A stretch of DNA of 64,000 bases from Picochlorum sp. 'celeri' (taxonomy: Eukaryota > Chlorophyta > Trebouxiophyceae), in contig JAACMV010000007.1 of the NCBI GenBank assembly GCA_010909725.1, positions 62,001 through 126,000 on the forward strand. Reading direction: 5' to 3'. The position numbers and the translations under genes were made by a program. Below the pieces are notes generated by a model. The model saw only the letters and a program-made list of their open reading frames with translations. It made no database searches and had not been told where the DNA came from. Below are positions 31,230 through 42,361 of the stretch, in pieces. Numbering within the stretch: position 1 is the stretch's first letter; the number at the start of each line of letters is the position of its first letter.

Positions 31230-32777
31230 ATGGTGTTAGCTGAACTGGGTCAGCGCATCACGGGAGCCCTTGCGAGTATCTCGAGTGCTCCCGTGATCGA
31301 CGAAGCAGCCCTTGACGCTTGTTTGAAGGAAATTGCGACTGCCCTGCTACAATCGGACGTGAATGTAAAAATTGTAGCAAAATTGAGGAATAATGTGAAG
31401 AAAAGGGTGAATATGGAGCAAATGGCCGACGGCTTGAACAGACAGCGGGTCATTGAAAAGGTATGCACTGTTTGTTCTTCCGCTGCGATGGATGCTGTGA
31501 CAACTACTATGTGAATACTATCTGATATTCAGGCGGTGTTTGACGAGCTGTGTGCCATTCTAGACGCCGGGGGCGATAGGAAACGTTTGGAGCTGAAAAA
31601 GGGCAAGGCCAACGTGGTCATGTTTGTGGGCCTTCAGGGAGCGGGAAAAACGACGACGTGCACCAAGTACGCATACTGGCACAAAAAGAAAGGGTTCAAG
31701 CCAGCAATGGTGTGCGCTGATACGTTCAGGGCTGGTGCATTCGACCAGTTGAAGCAGAATGCCACAAAGGCACAAATTCCTTTCTATGGGTCTTACCAAG
31801 AGACCGATCCTTCCATCATCGCCGCCAATGGTGTCGAGCGATTCAAACAAGAGAATAGAGATCTGATCATCGTGGATACATCAGGTCGTCACAAGCAAGA
31901 GGACTCGCTGTTCGAAGAGATGCGACAAGTGGCTGCAGCGGTCCAGCCAGACCATGTTGTGTTTGTCATGGACGGGTCGATAGGACAGGCAGCGCACGAC
32001 CAAGCCAAAGCTTTCCACGATTCTGTGGATGTTGGGCAAGTCATTATAACAAAACTGGATGGTCATGCCAAGGGGGGTGGGGCCCTCTCAGCTGTTGTGG
32101 CAACCCACTCGCCAATTTCATTTATTGGGACTGGAGAGCATATGCACGAATTCGAGGATTTTGAAACGCAAAAGTTTGTGGCTCGTCTGCTTGGCCGAGG
32201 AGACTGGGGTGGGTTCATAGATAAAGTGAAGGACGTGCTTCCTGAGGAAGAGCAGCAGGAGGAGCTGCTTGCCAAGATCACAAAAGGGGAGTTTACCCTA
32301 CGAATCATGTATGACCAGTTTGCCAACATCATGCGGATGGGGCCGATGAGTCAAGTCATGTCGATGATTCCTGGGTTCTCGAACGCCATGATGCCACAGG
32401 GAAGCGATAAAGAAGGACAGGCCAGAATGAAGCGATTCATGACAATCATGGACTCGATGACAGACAAAGAGCTGGATAGCTCCTCAACTAAAATGCTCGC
32501 AGAACCATCAAGGCTGGAAAGGTGGGCTAGAGGCAGTGGATGCAGTTTGATAGAAGTGCAAATGCTCATGGAAGAGTATAAGCGGCTCGCACAAGTCTTC
32601 ACGAAAACAATGAAGGGCATGAAACTTCCAAAGAGTCTCAAGGGTGATATGAATCCTCGCAACATGCAGCAGAATATTTCTCAGATGAGTAAAATGCTTC
32701 CGCCGCAGATGCTGAAGATGATGGGGGGGCCAGGAGCCCTGCAGAATATGATGAAGCAGATGGAAGGGAAGTTTTGA
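31230..32777 (+). CDS. SRP54: Signal recognition particle 54 kDa subunit, cytosolic type (two exons)
   Basis: Exon 1 31230-31460 and exon 2 31533-32777, 72-nt intron, phase 0; 491 residues, the normal size. It binds signal sequences and 7S RNA and, as a GTPase, docks ribosomes at the ER. The N domain is in exon 1; the G domain has [10 protein letters not shown] (residues 110-119), [18 protein letters not shown] and [15 protein letters not shown]. The M domain is methionine-rich with a C-terminal [19 protein letters not shown]. The domain order and methionine-rich tail fit the eukaryotic cytosolic protein rather than plastid cpSRP54. TGTAA at 32788 follows within 11 nt. Confidence 0.95.
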
Positions 32778-32787
32778 ACAATTGTGT

Positions 32788-32792
32788 TGTAA
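32788..32792 (+). terminator. TGTAA poly(A) signal candidate after SRP54
   Basis: Ten bases past the stop codon. Confidence 0.5.
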
Positions 32793-32994
32793 ACAATTTA
32801 AACGATTGTCATGTTTTTGGTACTATCCGTCGGTGTATCTATGCATTTGAAATGAATAGCATCCAATTGCAAGGATGCTTCAGGTGTAGGCTTCACGTGC
32901 TCTGATATGACGACGAGCAGGGCGCACTGCCAACGTCCTTTTATTTCCCACATTCGTAGGACAGTGAGGCTGACTTCGAGTTCCTGAAACTCTT

Positions 32995-34899
32995 CTAAAG
33001 AAGCGCCGGATTCAAGAACTCTGTCATTAAATCCTGGAAGCCAGCTTCTTTCAATCCCTCCATCAGTGCTTTGGTCTCCTCAGGATCATCGATGCCCAAA
33101 AGTTCCCCAACCAGATTCTGCCCAAAAGGACCATCCAGGCTCAACCCGTTGGAAAAGTCCAGATTCAATCCTCTAGGTACCCCGGATAAGTCGAAACCTT
33201 TTATTGCCTTTGCAAGGCTATTATCAGTGTCATTCAGCAGCTGAGCTAGGTTGTCTTCGGACAATGCTGAGTCGAGTTGGGCCTTGACCGTCTTTTCCAC
33301 TGCCGACCCAATCTTTTCCTTAAACCGCTCTGCAGGCTTCTGGAACCCTCTCATGGCGCTATTGATGTTGCCTTTCAACTGATCTTTTGAATTTTGGATC
33401 TTCTCCTTCACAGTAGAGAGATCGGGCAAGTTGAGCTTCCAATTCGATAACTCATTCATCCTGGCGTCAATCTTGTTCTGCACCTCATTAAGCCTTGACT
33501 CCACGTTGGCAACAAGTTTTCCCCTTTGTTGCGACCTTGACTCCATCAGATTCTGAGCGTTCTCTGATAGATGAGACAGGACATTACTCAGTCCATCCTC
33601 GATGTCAGAAAAATCTGGGAGAGGTTTGCCGAGATTGAGCAGCCGCTTCACTTGGTCGCCAGTCCCCAACCCCACCTTCCAATCTGCAATCGATTTTCGC
33701 AGCTCAGAGCGGGCATTCTCAACATGATCTTTGGCCTTGGCGAGGTCTCGAGACCAAATGATCTTGTCCTTGTCTTTGCTTTTCCCAAGGAAGGGAAGCT
33801 GGGATAGCAAATTGCTGAGGACCTCAGCTGGACCTCTGAGCCCATCTGCATTGAAGTTTGGGAAAATTGACGAGCCGATCCCCTCTTTCTGTCCGATCCA
33901 AGGGAATCCCATCTTATTTAACTTGGAATCTGCAAATCGTGCAGAGGTGACGTTTACGGCCTTTTCTAACAGACTAGAAATGCGTGATACAGGAGAGTTG
34001 TCTCCGTCCTTCATTCCCAGATACATCAAGGCTGCTGCAGAAGCCAAGAGCTTTCGCTTCTTGTCCTCACATTCTGTATCTGTACCGCAATCCTGGTTGA
34101 TTGTTTGTAAATAAGAGTCCAGGCTGTCCCCAATGTTTATATCTTTCACTTGCCCACCATCAATGATTGTCCATTGACAGGGCTGGTTGGCTCCAGAGAA
34201 TGCCTGCACAGCATCAGAACTCACGCCGGTTGCAAGCTGTGGCATTGAAATACCCTTTGCTTCCACTTTACAGAGGATGAGGCTCCAATCGAATAATGGG
34301 TCTCTTCGAACAGCCTCATCTGCTGCAGTATCTTCCACCTGAAGAGTCCATGTACCAATAGATCCTCCTTTGGCGGCAATGACGGATGGCTTCCCGGAGG
34401 AATTTCGGTAAAAGAATGACAGCTTCTGAAAAGGCCGGACAGCACCTCGAATATCCCCAGAATCTTGGATTCTTTGACCGCCAATGTCTGTAAACACCAC
34501 AGACATGTTATTGCCAACTCCCTGGCCAGCCTCCTTCAAGACAACTCTCTTTATTGTTCTCATCTTGTCGGCAGAATTCCTCTGTGCTTCTGCGCTGAGT
34601 GTCACTTTCAGATCCTCTACTCTTGGGTGCCACACATTAAAGGGGACAATGACGTCTCCGAGTGGATAGGCGTCCTCTACACGAAGCGCCTTCTCAACCA
34701 CCCCAGTAACATCAGAAGGCAACATCTCTGCACCCAATGCATATTCTTTGCATAAATCCTGCAGAAATCATGGAGTAAAAGAAGTCATCACACGACAAGT
34801 ACTCTAGTACCCAGTTTGGCAACGTACACTGTCTTCTCCTTGCGTTAGACCAGCAACAGCCAACCACACAATGGCCACAATGAGCTTTGAGAACGACAT
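32995..34899 (-). CDS. Secreted or luminal protein of unknown function with helical C-terminal half (two exons)
   Basis: Exon 1 34899-34828 encodes a signal peptide (MSFSKLIVAIVWLAVAGLTQ); a 69-nt GT-AG intron leads to exon 2 (34758-32995); 611 residues. The first half looks beta-rich and globular (VIVPFNVWHPRVEDLKVTL, GTWTLQVEDTAADE). The second half is charged and helical with heptad-like runs (LAKAKDHVENARSELRKS; SRLNEVQNKIDARMNELS), probably coiled coil. No membrane segment or retention signal is seen at the C terminus. I do not recognise a family. The start depends on the first exon, which supplies the only ATG in a sensible context. Confidence 0.7.
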
Positions 34900-35268
34900 A
34901 TATTCCTTTCTAATCCAATAAAAATTGCACTTAATGGGGTTGAACTACAATTCCACCACTGAATGTTGCACGCGACGCGAGTCAAACCAATACCCACGTC
35001 GCTCGTTTTGGCACTTGCCAAACTTTTTGATACTCGTAGTCGGTGCGATTGGCACGCTTCTACTTGCACGTGATTTTGTGAAATAGTATTTTGATTCCAC
35101 GGAAATTGAGAATACGTGCCCGCCTTCCATTGAACAAAAGGTAGGTAATGTCGATGGTTCGTTGACCAGAGACCTTCGAATCAGTTACAGGGCAGTTCGA
35201 CAGTCCAAGGACAGGCCTCTCCAGAGGACTGAGAAGAGCAGAAGAGGTGCAGCGCTTACAACAACAGA
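34900..35268. other. Intergenic, upstream of the secreted unknown and downstream of VPS16
   Basis: No gene recognised. Presumably holds the promoter of the 34899 gene. Confidence 0.4.
35256..35260 (-). terminator. TGTAA poly(A) signal candidate after VPS16
   Basis: TTACA on the plus strand, nine nt past the VPS16 stop. Confidence 0.5.
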
Positions 35269-37911
35269 TTATCGTGACTGAAAAAGTATGTCAGACAGCT
35301 TTTTTGTTCCTACAGCATTTCTGATACCCTGAAACACGGTCGATTGATCCTCAGGTGCTTGTTGTTCCATGCCAATAGAGGCAGCCATTCTTGATTTTCT
35401 TGTCGGTTCAATGTCTGGGTCAACGGCATCAACTATGCCTTGGAGGGCGTGCATGGGAGCATTGTGGGCCAGTGCATATTCCATGACATCTTCTGGCTGG
35501 ATGGCACCTCTCCTGTCAAGTTTTGACATAAAGTGGGTGACGGCCACCCAATCCTTTGCCCTGCACATGGCATCCAAACTGATCATCGCAAACTGCCTGT
35601 CTGACATTTTGAATTCTTTTGCTATCTTTTTTGCGTCATTCGTCAAACCAAAGAGTATACACTGTCGGACGGTGCCAGCAACCGAGTGTCCGAGGAAGAT
35701 ATCCCTGCCACTAGACGTCTCTAGCCCACCTTGGATTTGTTGCAGGCGTTGGGCTGCCACACATGCACTGCTGAGCAGCTTGCCCTCCTTTTTCGCCTCT
35801 TCTACAGACTCTAAATGAGCCTTTGCATGGTTCCACGACGATGTGGATGCCGGGACATTCGTCGACAGGGGACCTTGTCTCGAATGGAAGAGAGCCAATG
35901 TGTCATGGTCTCTCGCTTGGGCAAGGTAATCCAAGTAGAGGGCATGGCCTCGTATCCGCTCAACTTCCTTCAAAATTGCTTCTGTACCTTGATATTCTTT
36001 TGAAGGCAATTCTAGCAGCATCTTTCGAACTCCCGGACCACCCTGCTTGATGACTTGGAATATCGTGTCTGGGTCACCCTCGACACTGGACTTTCTTACA
36101 GCATCCTCTAATCCGCCGGTCTGAAGGAGCAACGGAATTTGCCTCTTTACTGCGGTATCTAAATCTATCAACATCGATGCCAGGTACTTTCTGCCGCGCT
36201 GCAAAGCGTGCTTGGCAATGCTCGACCACGGAACCTCTGGATAGGCATTGAGGTTCTCAACCAAGGCATCAAACAAGTTTTTGTCTGCAACGTTTGCTGG
36301 GGTTGCACTAATTTTCCTCTTGCCCCATTTTAGCAAAATATTTTGAGGAGTATGTCCCATCGATTCGCAGATGTCAAGTGCCAAGAGGAAATGGCCAAGG
36401 GTGCAGAGCCTCTCTAGAATCCTGGGCAGCCCCAGGGAGCCTAGCTGGACAAGAGTCAAGGGCAGGCCAATATGCGGCTGCCTGAGAGCATTGAGTATTC
36501 TGAGAGACCGTGCCAGTTCTACGACTTTTGTTCCCCTTTTGTATCGAGATTTCGTATCATGGGATGCAAGTGGAGCAAACGCCATTCCAAAACAGGCAGC
36601 CCTGATGAGAGATTGCTGCCGCGACACGCTCAATTCAAAGCCTGCTGCATTCAAACAGGTCTGAACAGCCTCCTCCAGATCACCTTGATCCACGATTGCC
36701 AATAGCTCAGAAGCCGAGCGTACATCTTCCTTTCCCAAAAGTTCACGGGCATCGTGGAGAAGTGCACCGGGACGAACAGACCCTGGCTCCAGCACATCTA
36801 CAGCATCTTGAGGCACTAACCGGCAAAATTGCACCCCTCCACGACGCAGAAAGACGGCACCGTCCAGTTCCGGGGTTATACTAACTACCTCCCCAAGAGG
36901 TATCCAAGTACACGCGCCATCCACGTCCACAAACAGTGTGGATGACGTGTCTTCCCAGTGAGCCACTACAGCATCGACGCCACACCATGCCAACAATGTT
37001 GGTGTGCCCGATGGCGTCTGAAAAGAAGAGTCATCCTCTCCCATTGCTGCCTCTTCCAAAGAAATTTCTACTACTATGTTCTCGTTATGAAATATATATA
37101 TGATATCGTGGCAATTCACCGCTGCAATCATCAACCCGTTGGGACTGGAGGCCACCTGCACAAATGGACCAAGTCCTGCTGCAAACTTCAGACTCTGGCC
37201 CGCATCCACAATCGCCAGGTCTGACCCAACTGCAACAACAATTTCCAGCTCCCCACCCAAGGAGGGAATCACATCGAAGCAATGGACAGTGGCCCCCGGC
37301 ATGTCTGGGTCTGCCAAGCGAAAAGGCATTCGAGCCTCGAAATCCCCCACACCCCAGAAATGATTCTCTCTCGTCCGAGCACACACGCCTGTCGAGAACA
37401 CTTTGACTTCCTCTAGGCCTTCCTGCTCGCAAGCTGTTCCGAGAGAAAATTCGTCGCACGAAGAATGCCCGCTTCCAACCTCACTGTACACAAGTGTCCA
37501 ACCTCGATCAGTGACAACAACAAGACGCTCATCGCCAGTCCATCCCACGTGCAGTATCCTATTCCGTGTGCTCGATAGCCCATGAAGCTCAACATTCTCC
37601 ACCAGATTCCCACTCAATGTGCAGACATGAACACGTTCTTCCGACTCTGGTACTCCAAGCTGAAGCACCAACTTTGACTCGTCCCTAACAAACGCAACCA
37701 AGCCCCCATGGCCGCAGCAAAAGGTTCGCATATATTCAAGATCTATAGGTTTTGTCCCATCTGTCGCCGTACCCCAACGAAATCCCTCATTCTGATCAGA
37801 AGCCTGCAGCGTCCAGGAGGAGGGACATGGATACAAGGTCTCACAGGACACGTAACGCTTGGAACCCAAAGGCCTCCAATTCACAAAGGCATCTTCCTCA
37901 ACCTCGTCCAT
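35269..37911 (-). CDS. VPS16: VPS16, core subunit of CORVET/HOPS tethering complexes
   Basis: 880 residues in one exon, close to the usual 830-860. The N-terminal half (to about residue 410) fits the Vps16 N beta-propeller (VNWRPLGSKRY at the start, LAWCGVDAVVAHWED near 300). The C-terminal half is the alpha-solenoid Vps16 C region, with AARELLGK-like, LRILNALRQPHIGLPLTLVQL and KWGKRKISATPANVADKNLF blocks. The complex tethers endosomes and vacuoles, acting with Rab5 and Rab7; a Rab5-like gene lies at 53752 in this window. Divergent from the MadBub gene with a ~400-nt shared upstream region. Confidence 0.9.
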   Translation of the reverse strand: MDEVEEDAFVNWRPLGSKRYVSCETLYPCPSSWTLQASDQNEGFRWGTATDGTKPIDLEYMRTFCCGHGGLVAFVRDESKLVLQLGVPESEERVHVCTLSGNLVENVELHGLSSTRNRILHVGWTGDERLVVVTDRGWTLVYSEVGSGHSSCDEFSLGTACEQEGLEEVKVFSTGVCARTRENHFWGVGDFEARMPFRLADPDMPGATVHCFDVIPSLGGELEIVVAVGSDLAIVDAGQSLKFAAGLGPFVQVASSPNGLMIAAVNCHDIIYIFHNENIVVEISLEEAAMGEDDSSFQTPSGTPTLLAWCGVDAVVAHWEDTSSTLFVDVDGACTWIPLGEVVSITPELDGAVFLRRGGVQFCRLVPQDAVDVLEPGSVRPGALLHDARELLGKEDVRSASELLAIVDQGDLEEAVQTCLNAAGFELSVSRQQSLIRAACFGMAFAPLASHDTKSRYKRGTKVVELARSLRILNALRQPHIGLPLTLVQLGSLGLPRILERLCTLGHFLLALDICESMGHTPQNILLKWGKRKISATPANVADKNLFDALVENLNAYPEVPWSSIAKHALQRGRKYLASMLIDLDTAVKRQIPLLLQTGGLEDAVRKSSVEGDPDTIFQVIKQGGPGVRKMLLELPSKEYQGTEAILKEVERIRGHALYLDYLAQARDHDTLALFHSRQGPLSTNVPASTSSWNHAKAHLESVEEAKKEGKLLSSACVAAQRLQQIQGGLETSSGRDIFLGHSVAGTVRQCILFGLTNDAKKIAKEFKMSDRQFAMISLDAMCRAKDWVAVTHFMSKLDRRGAIQPEDVMEYALAHNAPMHALQGIVDAVDPDIEPTRKSRMAASIGMEQQAPEDQSTVFQGIRNAVGTKKLSDILFQSR

Positions 37912-38314
37912 ATTGATAATGATAGTGTGTCTGTAGCCTTGTCGTAAGGAAACCTTGTATTCATTATTCCCTCGGTACCAGGAAATATAATACGAGGTCT
38001 TCGATCAAAGGTTATCTTTGACCGGACATCGGAAACATACAACGCTGCGCATGTCGTGACTTGACGTCCACCTGCACAGCTCCTCGTGCAGAGTGGTTTT
38101 CATCATTTATTGCTTCGATTATCTCTATTATTATATCAGGTGCGATGAATAGAGTGAATTCTGGGCTCTTCTCGGAAGGTTCAGCCAAACGGCCTTGTAA
38201 CTGCCACGAGCGAGATGATTCACTCGTGTCCGACTTGGGGTTGGATGAACTCCTAAAATGATGCTATGCATTGGTAATATATCTGGTGTTTACTTCAGTG
38301 CAGGCTTTGGGATC
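37912..38314. promoter_or_regulatory. Bidirectional upstream region, VPS16 and MadBub
   Basis: Head-to-head genes. A possible leader intron (GTAATATATC at 38273 to CAG at 38302) lies just before the chosen MadBub start and would join an upstream ATG in frame. Confidence 0.4.
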
Positions 38315-41300
38315 ATGGCGAACGCCCTTCCAGGGGAAGACGGTTGTGTTGGTGTGACAAACACGTGCGACTGGGAGGAGTGTAAAGAGAATTTTCAGCC
38401 CATCAAAGATGGCAGAAAGCCGGAAGTTTTGAGCAACATTGGAAGCAAGGGCGCAAAAGGAGTGCTCCAACCAAAAGGGGTCGAGGAGGACAGAAGAAAG
38501 TTTATCCAGGCCATCAAAGATTACGAGGGGGAGGACCCATTGGAGACGTGGCTCGAGTACATCAAGTGGACAAAGGATACCTTTGTCAGTGGGGGGCAGA
38601 AATCCGAGTTGTTGCCACTCCTGGAAAGATGCACCAGAGAATTTCATGGGCGAGAGGAATACAGAGATGACATCAGGTATCTCAGGGTGTGGATCCAATA
38701 CGTGCGTATTTTGTACTAGTGTGAGGGGTGTATAGATTTGTCTACTTACGATGGGGTTGTGTTGTCTTGCAGGCTGACTGTCTACCAGATCCAGCAGATG
38801 TCTTCTCTTACCTGGTTGATCACAATATTGGGCAAGGGCATGCCCTTTTCTACATTGCATACGCCACATTTTTAGAACTGAAAAGAAATTATTCTCTGGC
38901 TGACAGCATGTACCAGGCGGGTATCGAGAAGAAAGCCGTCCCTTTGGAAAGGCTGGAACAAAAGTTTTTGGAATTCCAGCACAGAATGGTGAGGAGGATC
39001 CAGCGCAAGGCTTCAGAGCAGCAGCAGAGGGGGCAGCCGGCTCCTGGTGAGAGGCGGGGTTTGAAAACTCTCCGAGCCTCTTCTCATAAATCCACTGGTG
39101 GAAAACGAAGGAATACAGCCTCAAGCAATGCAGGGTCGAGTGCCATACCTGTATTTGTGGATGAGGAATTTTCTTCATCCTCTGCCCAAAGACCCGCGCC
39201 TACAGGATCTATGGCCCTTCCATCGTATAAAGAGTCACAAAAAGAGAATACACTGTCGGCAATGCCATGGGCTGGACAGACCATCAGGCAGAAAGATGGC
39301 AGTGGAAGCACACAGAGGGAGGAGCCTCTTCAAGTGATGGAAGATCCTCAATTTGCTAGATCCAGGGTTGAGGGGGATTCCAACGCACAAAAAAATGAAT
39401 ACACGCTTAGGCAGCGCCTGGATAAGGATGCTTTGGAGGAGCAGTTGTCGGTCGATCCCTTGAAATTGCTGAAGAATCCAAGCGAGGCCCAAGAGCACCA
39501 GGGTGGAAGCTGTGCTGACAGGGCAACTGGGGATGTTCTCTCTCCATTCGAGCATCAAACCGTTGAGAATGAAGTAGGAAAAAAGGAGGAGGAAGAAGAT
39601 GTCACGATAGGCACCAGAGATGCCTACAAAGCCATGAACTGCTTGTTCACTGGGGCTGCGAGGTCCTCCTCCTTGCACAGGGACGCTTCTGAACCTCTGG
39701 AACTGGAACCTACCATGACGATCAACACCAGAGATGCCCTGGATGCCGTCAACAATATGTTTCAAGATTCATTCAATGTCTCCGGTGAGGGAAGGCAGGC
39801 CATACCTGATGATGTCCAAGGAAGGGATGAGACAATTATCATTTCAAACCCTGAACAGCGCGAGGGCGATGGAGGATTCGACATTCGTGAAGATACTGTG
39901 TTCCTATCCGACGGTAAAACGCTCGGAGACGAGAACGAATCCCAAGAATTTCTTGTGCGAGAGGACACAGTCTTCATCTCAGGCAATGGAGGGGAGGATG
40001 AAAACTTTTCCATTCGTGAAGACACTGTCTTTCTCCGAGGTGATACTTCACAATCAAGAGGTCATGTAGAGCAGGGGGAGCCAGACGAGACTGTCCAACT
40101 TCAGGGGAGCGACTCAGCAGGAGTGCCTTCGGTCAGCCAGCTGTCGGAGAATGATGAGAATGCAGTGCCTGAAGGACTTGTTCAAATTCCTAATAGAGAG
40201 CGGAAACACGATCCTTTACGACCTTTAGATAGAGACGATCTCCTTGCCAATGGCATCGAAGAGCACACTGACGAGGAGGCTGAAGAAGCTCTGGCCACAG
40301 CAATCTCAGCAGAAGAAGAGGGGTTTGTTGTCCTGGAGGATTCCAACCCGCAGCAAAAATTGATTGACCCCTTCGATGGTACGTTCCAAAAGTCCATGAT
40401 TGAGTCTCTCGATCCTGCCGTATCAGAATGGCCAGGCGTACACGTGTTAAATGCCGAGCAGGCAGATGTGTGCAAAAGATTGTTGGACCCAGCAGCTGCT
40501 GCAGACACCGTGTGTTGCCCATTAGTGGTTGAGAGCAAGCTGGACATGACTATTACAGGTAAAATTGGTTCTGGGTCATATGCCAATGTATACGGGGGAA
40601 TCGACAATTCAGAAAAGGCGCATGTAGCTCTAAAGCTACAGTCTCCCCCCTGTCCGTGGGAATGGTTTCTTTGCAAGGTTCTTGAGGGCCGGGTGGGGCA
40701 CCACGATGTTTGTAAACTGGTGACTCCCTCCAAAATGCTGTTATCGGAAGAATTTTCCCTGATCGTCATGCCCAAAGGAGAACAAGGTACATTACAAGAT
40801 CTGTTGAACAGGTTTCTGCAAGATGGCAAAAACGTTGACCAAAGTATTGCTGCCAGCATGTCGCTTTGCCTCTTTGAGGCTGTGAAGCAATTGCACGACA
40901 ATAAAATAGTCCATAATGATATCAAACCGGATAATATCATGTTCGCTATTGACAGCGCTGGAGAGCATATGTCCTTTTCCCTGATAGACATCGGTAGAGG
41001 TGTGGATTTACAGCTTCTCCCGGAAAATACCCTGCTATTCGGCGATTCCGAGACAGATTCTTTCAGATGTGTCGAAATGAGAGAGAATAGACCATGGCTT
41101 TGGCAGGCAGATACGTATGCCTTGGCTTGTGTGCTCCACTGCATCATCTTTGGTAAATACATGGAGGTTGAAAGGGTCATTGATCAGCAGACTGGTGAGA
41201 CGTTCGTCAGGAGCAGCATGCGATTCCCTCGAGCATACGACGAGCAAGTTTGGGAAAGCATCTTTAGAGACTTGTTGAATTGCCAAAGTTTACGTGCAGA

Positions 41301-41415
41301 TGTGCCCCCAGACTGGGATTCCCTCTGTGAGAAGATGTTGTCGATATTGTCAGCACATGGCAAGGCCCATCACAGCGAGATGAAGAGGCTTGCTCGAATG
41401 TTCCACCATTCATAG
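38315..41415 (+). CDS. BUB1: MadBub-type spindle checkpoint kinase (BUB1/MAD3 family, two exons)
   Basis: Exon 1 38315-38701 and exon 2 38773-41415 with a 71-nt intron, phase 0; 1009 residues. The Mad3/BUB1 region I (TPR-like) spans about residues 55-210 (DPLETWLEYIKWTKD; FYIAYATFLELKRNYSLADS). IPVFVDEE and a KEN box (QKENTLSAMPW, K286-N288) follow, a MAD3/BubR1 feature for APC/C inhibition. The middle has two TRDA-x-x-A-x-N-x-x-F units and three REDTVF units. The C-terminal kinase starts near G725 (GSGSYANVYGG), with ALK K750, HNDIKPDN D845 and DIGRG D868 in place of DFG, as in BUB1 kinases. A single protein with both KEN and kinase is the undivided ancestral form. TGTAA at 41429 lies before the next ATG. 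Confidence 0.9.
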
Positions 41416-41428
41416 TCAACAGTAGTTT

Positions 41429-41433
41429 TGTAA
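41429..41433 (+). terminator. TGTAA poly(A) signal candidate for MadBub, inside the 31-nt gap to S9
   Basis: 13 nt past the MadBub stop and 13 nt before the S9 ATG, so transcripts of the two genes must nearly abut or overlap. Confidence 0.5.
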
Positions 41434-41446
41434 AAGAATTGGTGTC

Positions 41447-42247
41447 ATGATTTTGAGACGAATCGGCAAAATCGCCGAGTCTCTCTCGGGAAATCTCTCC
41501 AAGTTTGCAGAAGCCACTCCAACGGTCCTCCGATGCTCGATCTTCGAAGGGTCGAACGAGCATCTGCAGCAACCAAAAATATTTTATAGTGATAGTAGGG
41601 GGGAAGAAGATGCGAAAGCCCCGCAGCCTGACGCATCAACCGGTAGCAGCAGCGACTGGACGGCAGCCATGGACTCTGGGAACTGGGACCAAGCCTGGGA
41701 AATGTTCTCTTCCCAGCTCCATAAGGACGATAGGAGTTTTCCAAAGTTTGAAGAGTTGTTAGCATGGGATCCAGATGACGAAGAGAAAGAGGTTCGTCGA
41801 CAGAAAGAGCTGGATTTCCAGGAGAGCGTGGCGAGGTCAAGGGTGAGAAAAGTAAGCGAGCAGGGAATTGCCCACGGCGTCGGCAGACGAAAGACCAGCG
41901 TCGCTCAAGTCTGGATCAGAGAAGGAATAGGCCATTGCATGGTGAATAGGAAGCCGTTCGATATGTATTTCGCCGACCTGATGCGTCGAAATGACATCAT
42001 CACCCCGCTAGTGGTGGCAAATGCTCTGGGAAAGTTTGATGTGATGGCGCTTGTGCAGGGCGGAGGTTCCATGGGTCAGGCGCAAGCGATGCGTCATGGC
42101 ATAGCAAGGGCTTTGCAGAATTGGAATCCCGAACTGAGGGGCGTACTTAAGGAATCTGGTCTCTTGTCGAGGGATGCCAGGATTGTTGAGAGGAAAAAGC
42201 CTGGCAAGAAGAAGGCCAGAAAGAGCTTCCAATGGGTGAAACGATAG
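41447..42247 (+). CDS. RPS9: Mitochondrial ribosomal protein S9
   Basis: 266 residues, single exon. An N-terminal basic leader (MILRRIGKIAESLSGNLSKF) suits mitochondrial import, followed by an acidic linker. The C-terminal ~125 residues are the uS9 domain: GVGRRKTSVAQVWIREG, PLVVANALGKFDVMALVQGGG, GQAQAMRHGIARAL and the C-terminal tail ARKSFQWVKR. The arrangement (long N-terminal extension, S9 at the end) matches plant mitochondrial S9. The gap to MadBub upstream is 31 nt on the same strand. TGTAA at 42277. Confidence 0.9.
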   Translation: MILRRIGKIAESLSGNLSKFAEATPTVLRCSIFEGSNEHLQQPKIFYSDSRGEEDAKAPQPDASTGSSSDWTAAMDSGNWDQAWEMFSSQLHKDDRSFPKFEELLAWDPDDEEKEVRRQKELDFQESVARSRVRKVSEQGIAHGVGRRKTSVAQVWIREGIGHCMVNRKPFDMYFADLMRRNDIITPLVVANALGKFDVMALVQGGGSMGQAQAMRHGIARALQNWNPELRGVLKESGLLSRDARIVERKKPGKKKARKSFQWVKR

Positions 42248-42276
42248 ATTTATGAACAATATACATAGTTTCAAAA

Positions 42277-42281
42277 TGTAA
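42277..42281 (+). terminator. TGTAA poly(A) signal candidate after S9
   Basis: 30 nt past the stop. Confidence 0.5.
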
Positions 42282-42361
42282 TTTTCATTTGAATCCAATT
42301 GAGCGCTGCCAGTACATGCTCTGGTGGGTCGTGACGATGGCAACTGTAACAAACAACAAAC

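Noticed and set aside
38145..38260. Short frame ending in LVSDLGLDELLK before MadBub
   Set aside because: Could be an upstream ORF; too short and without support to call a gene.
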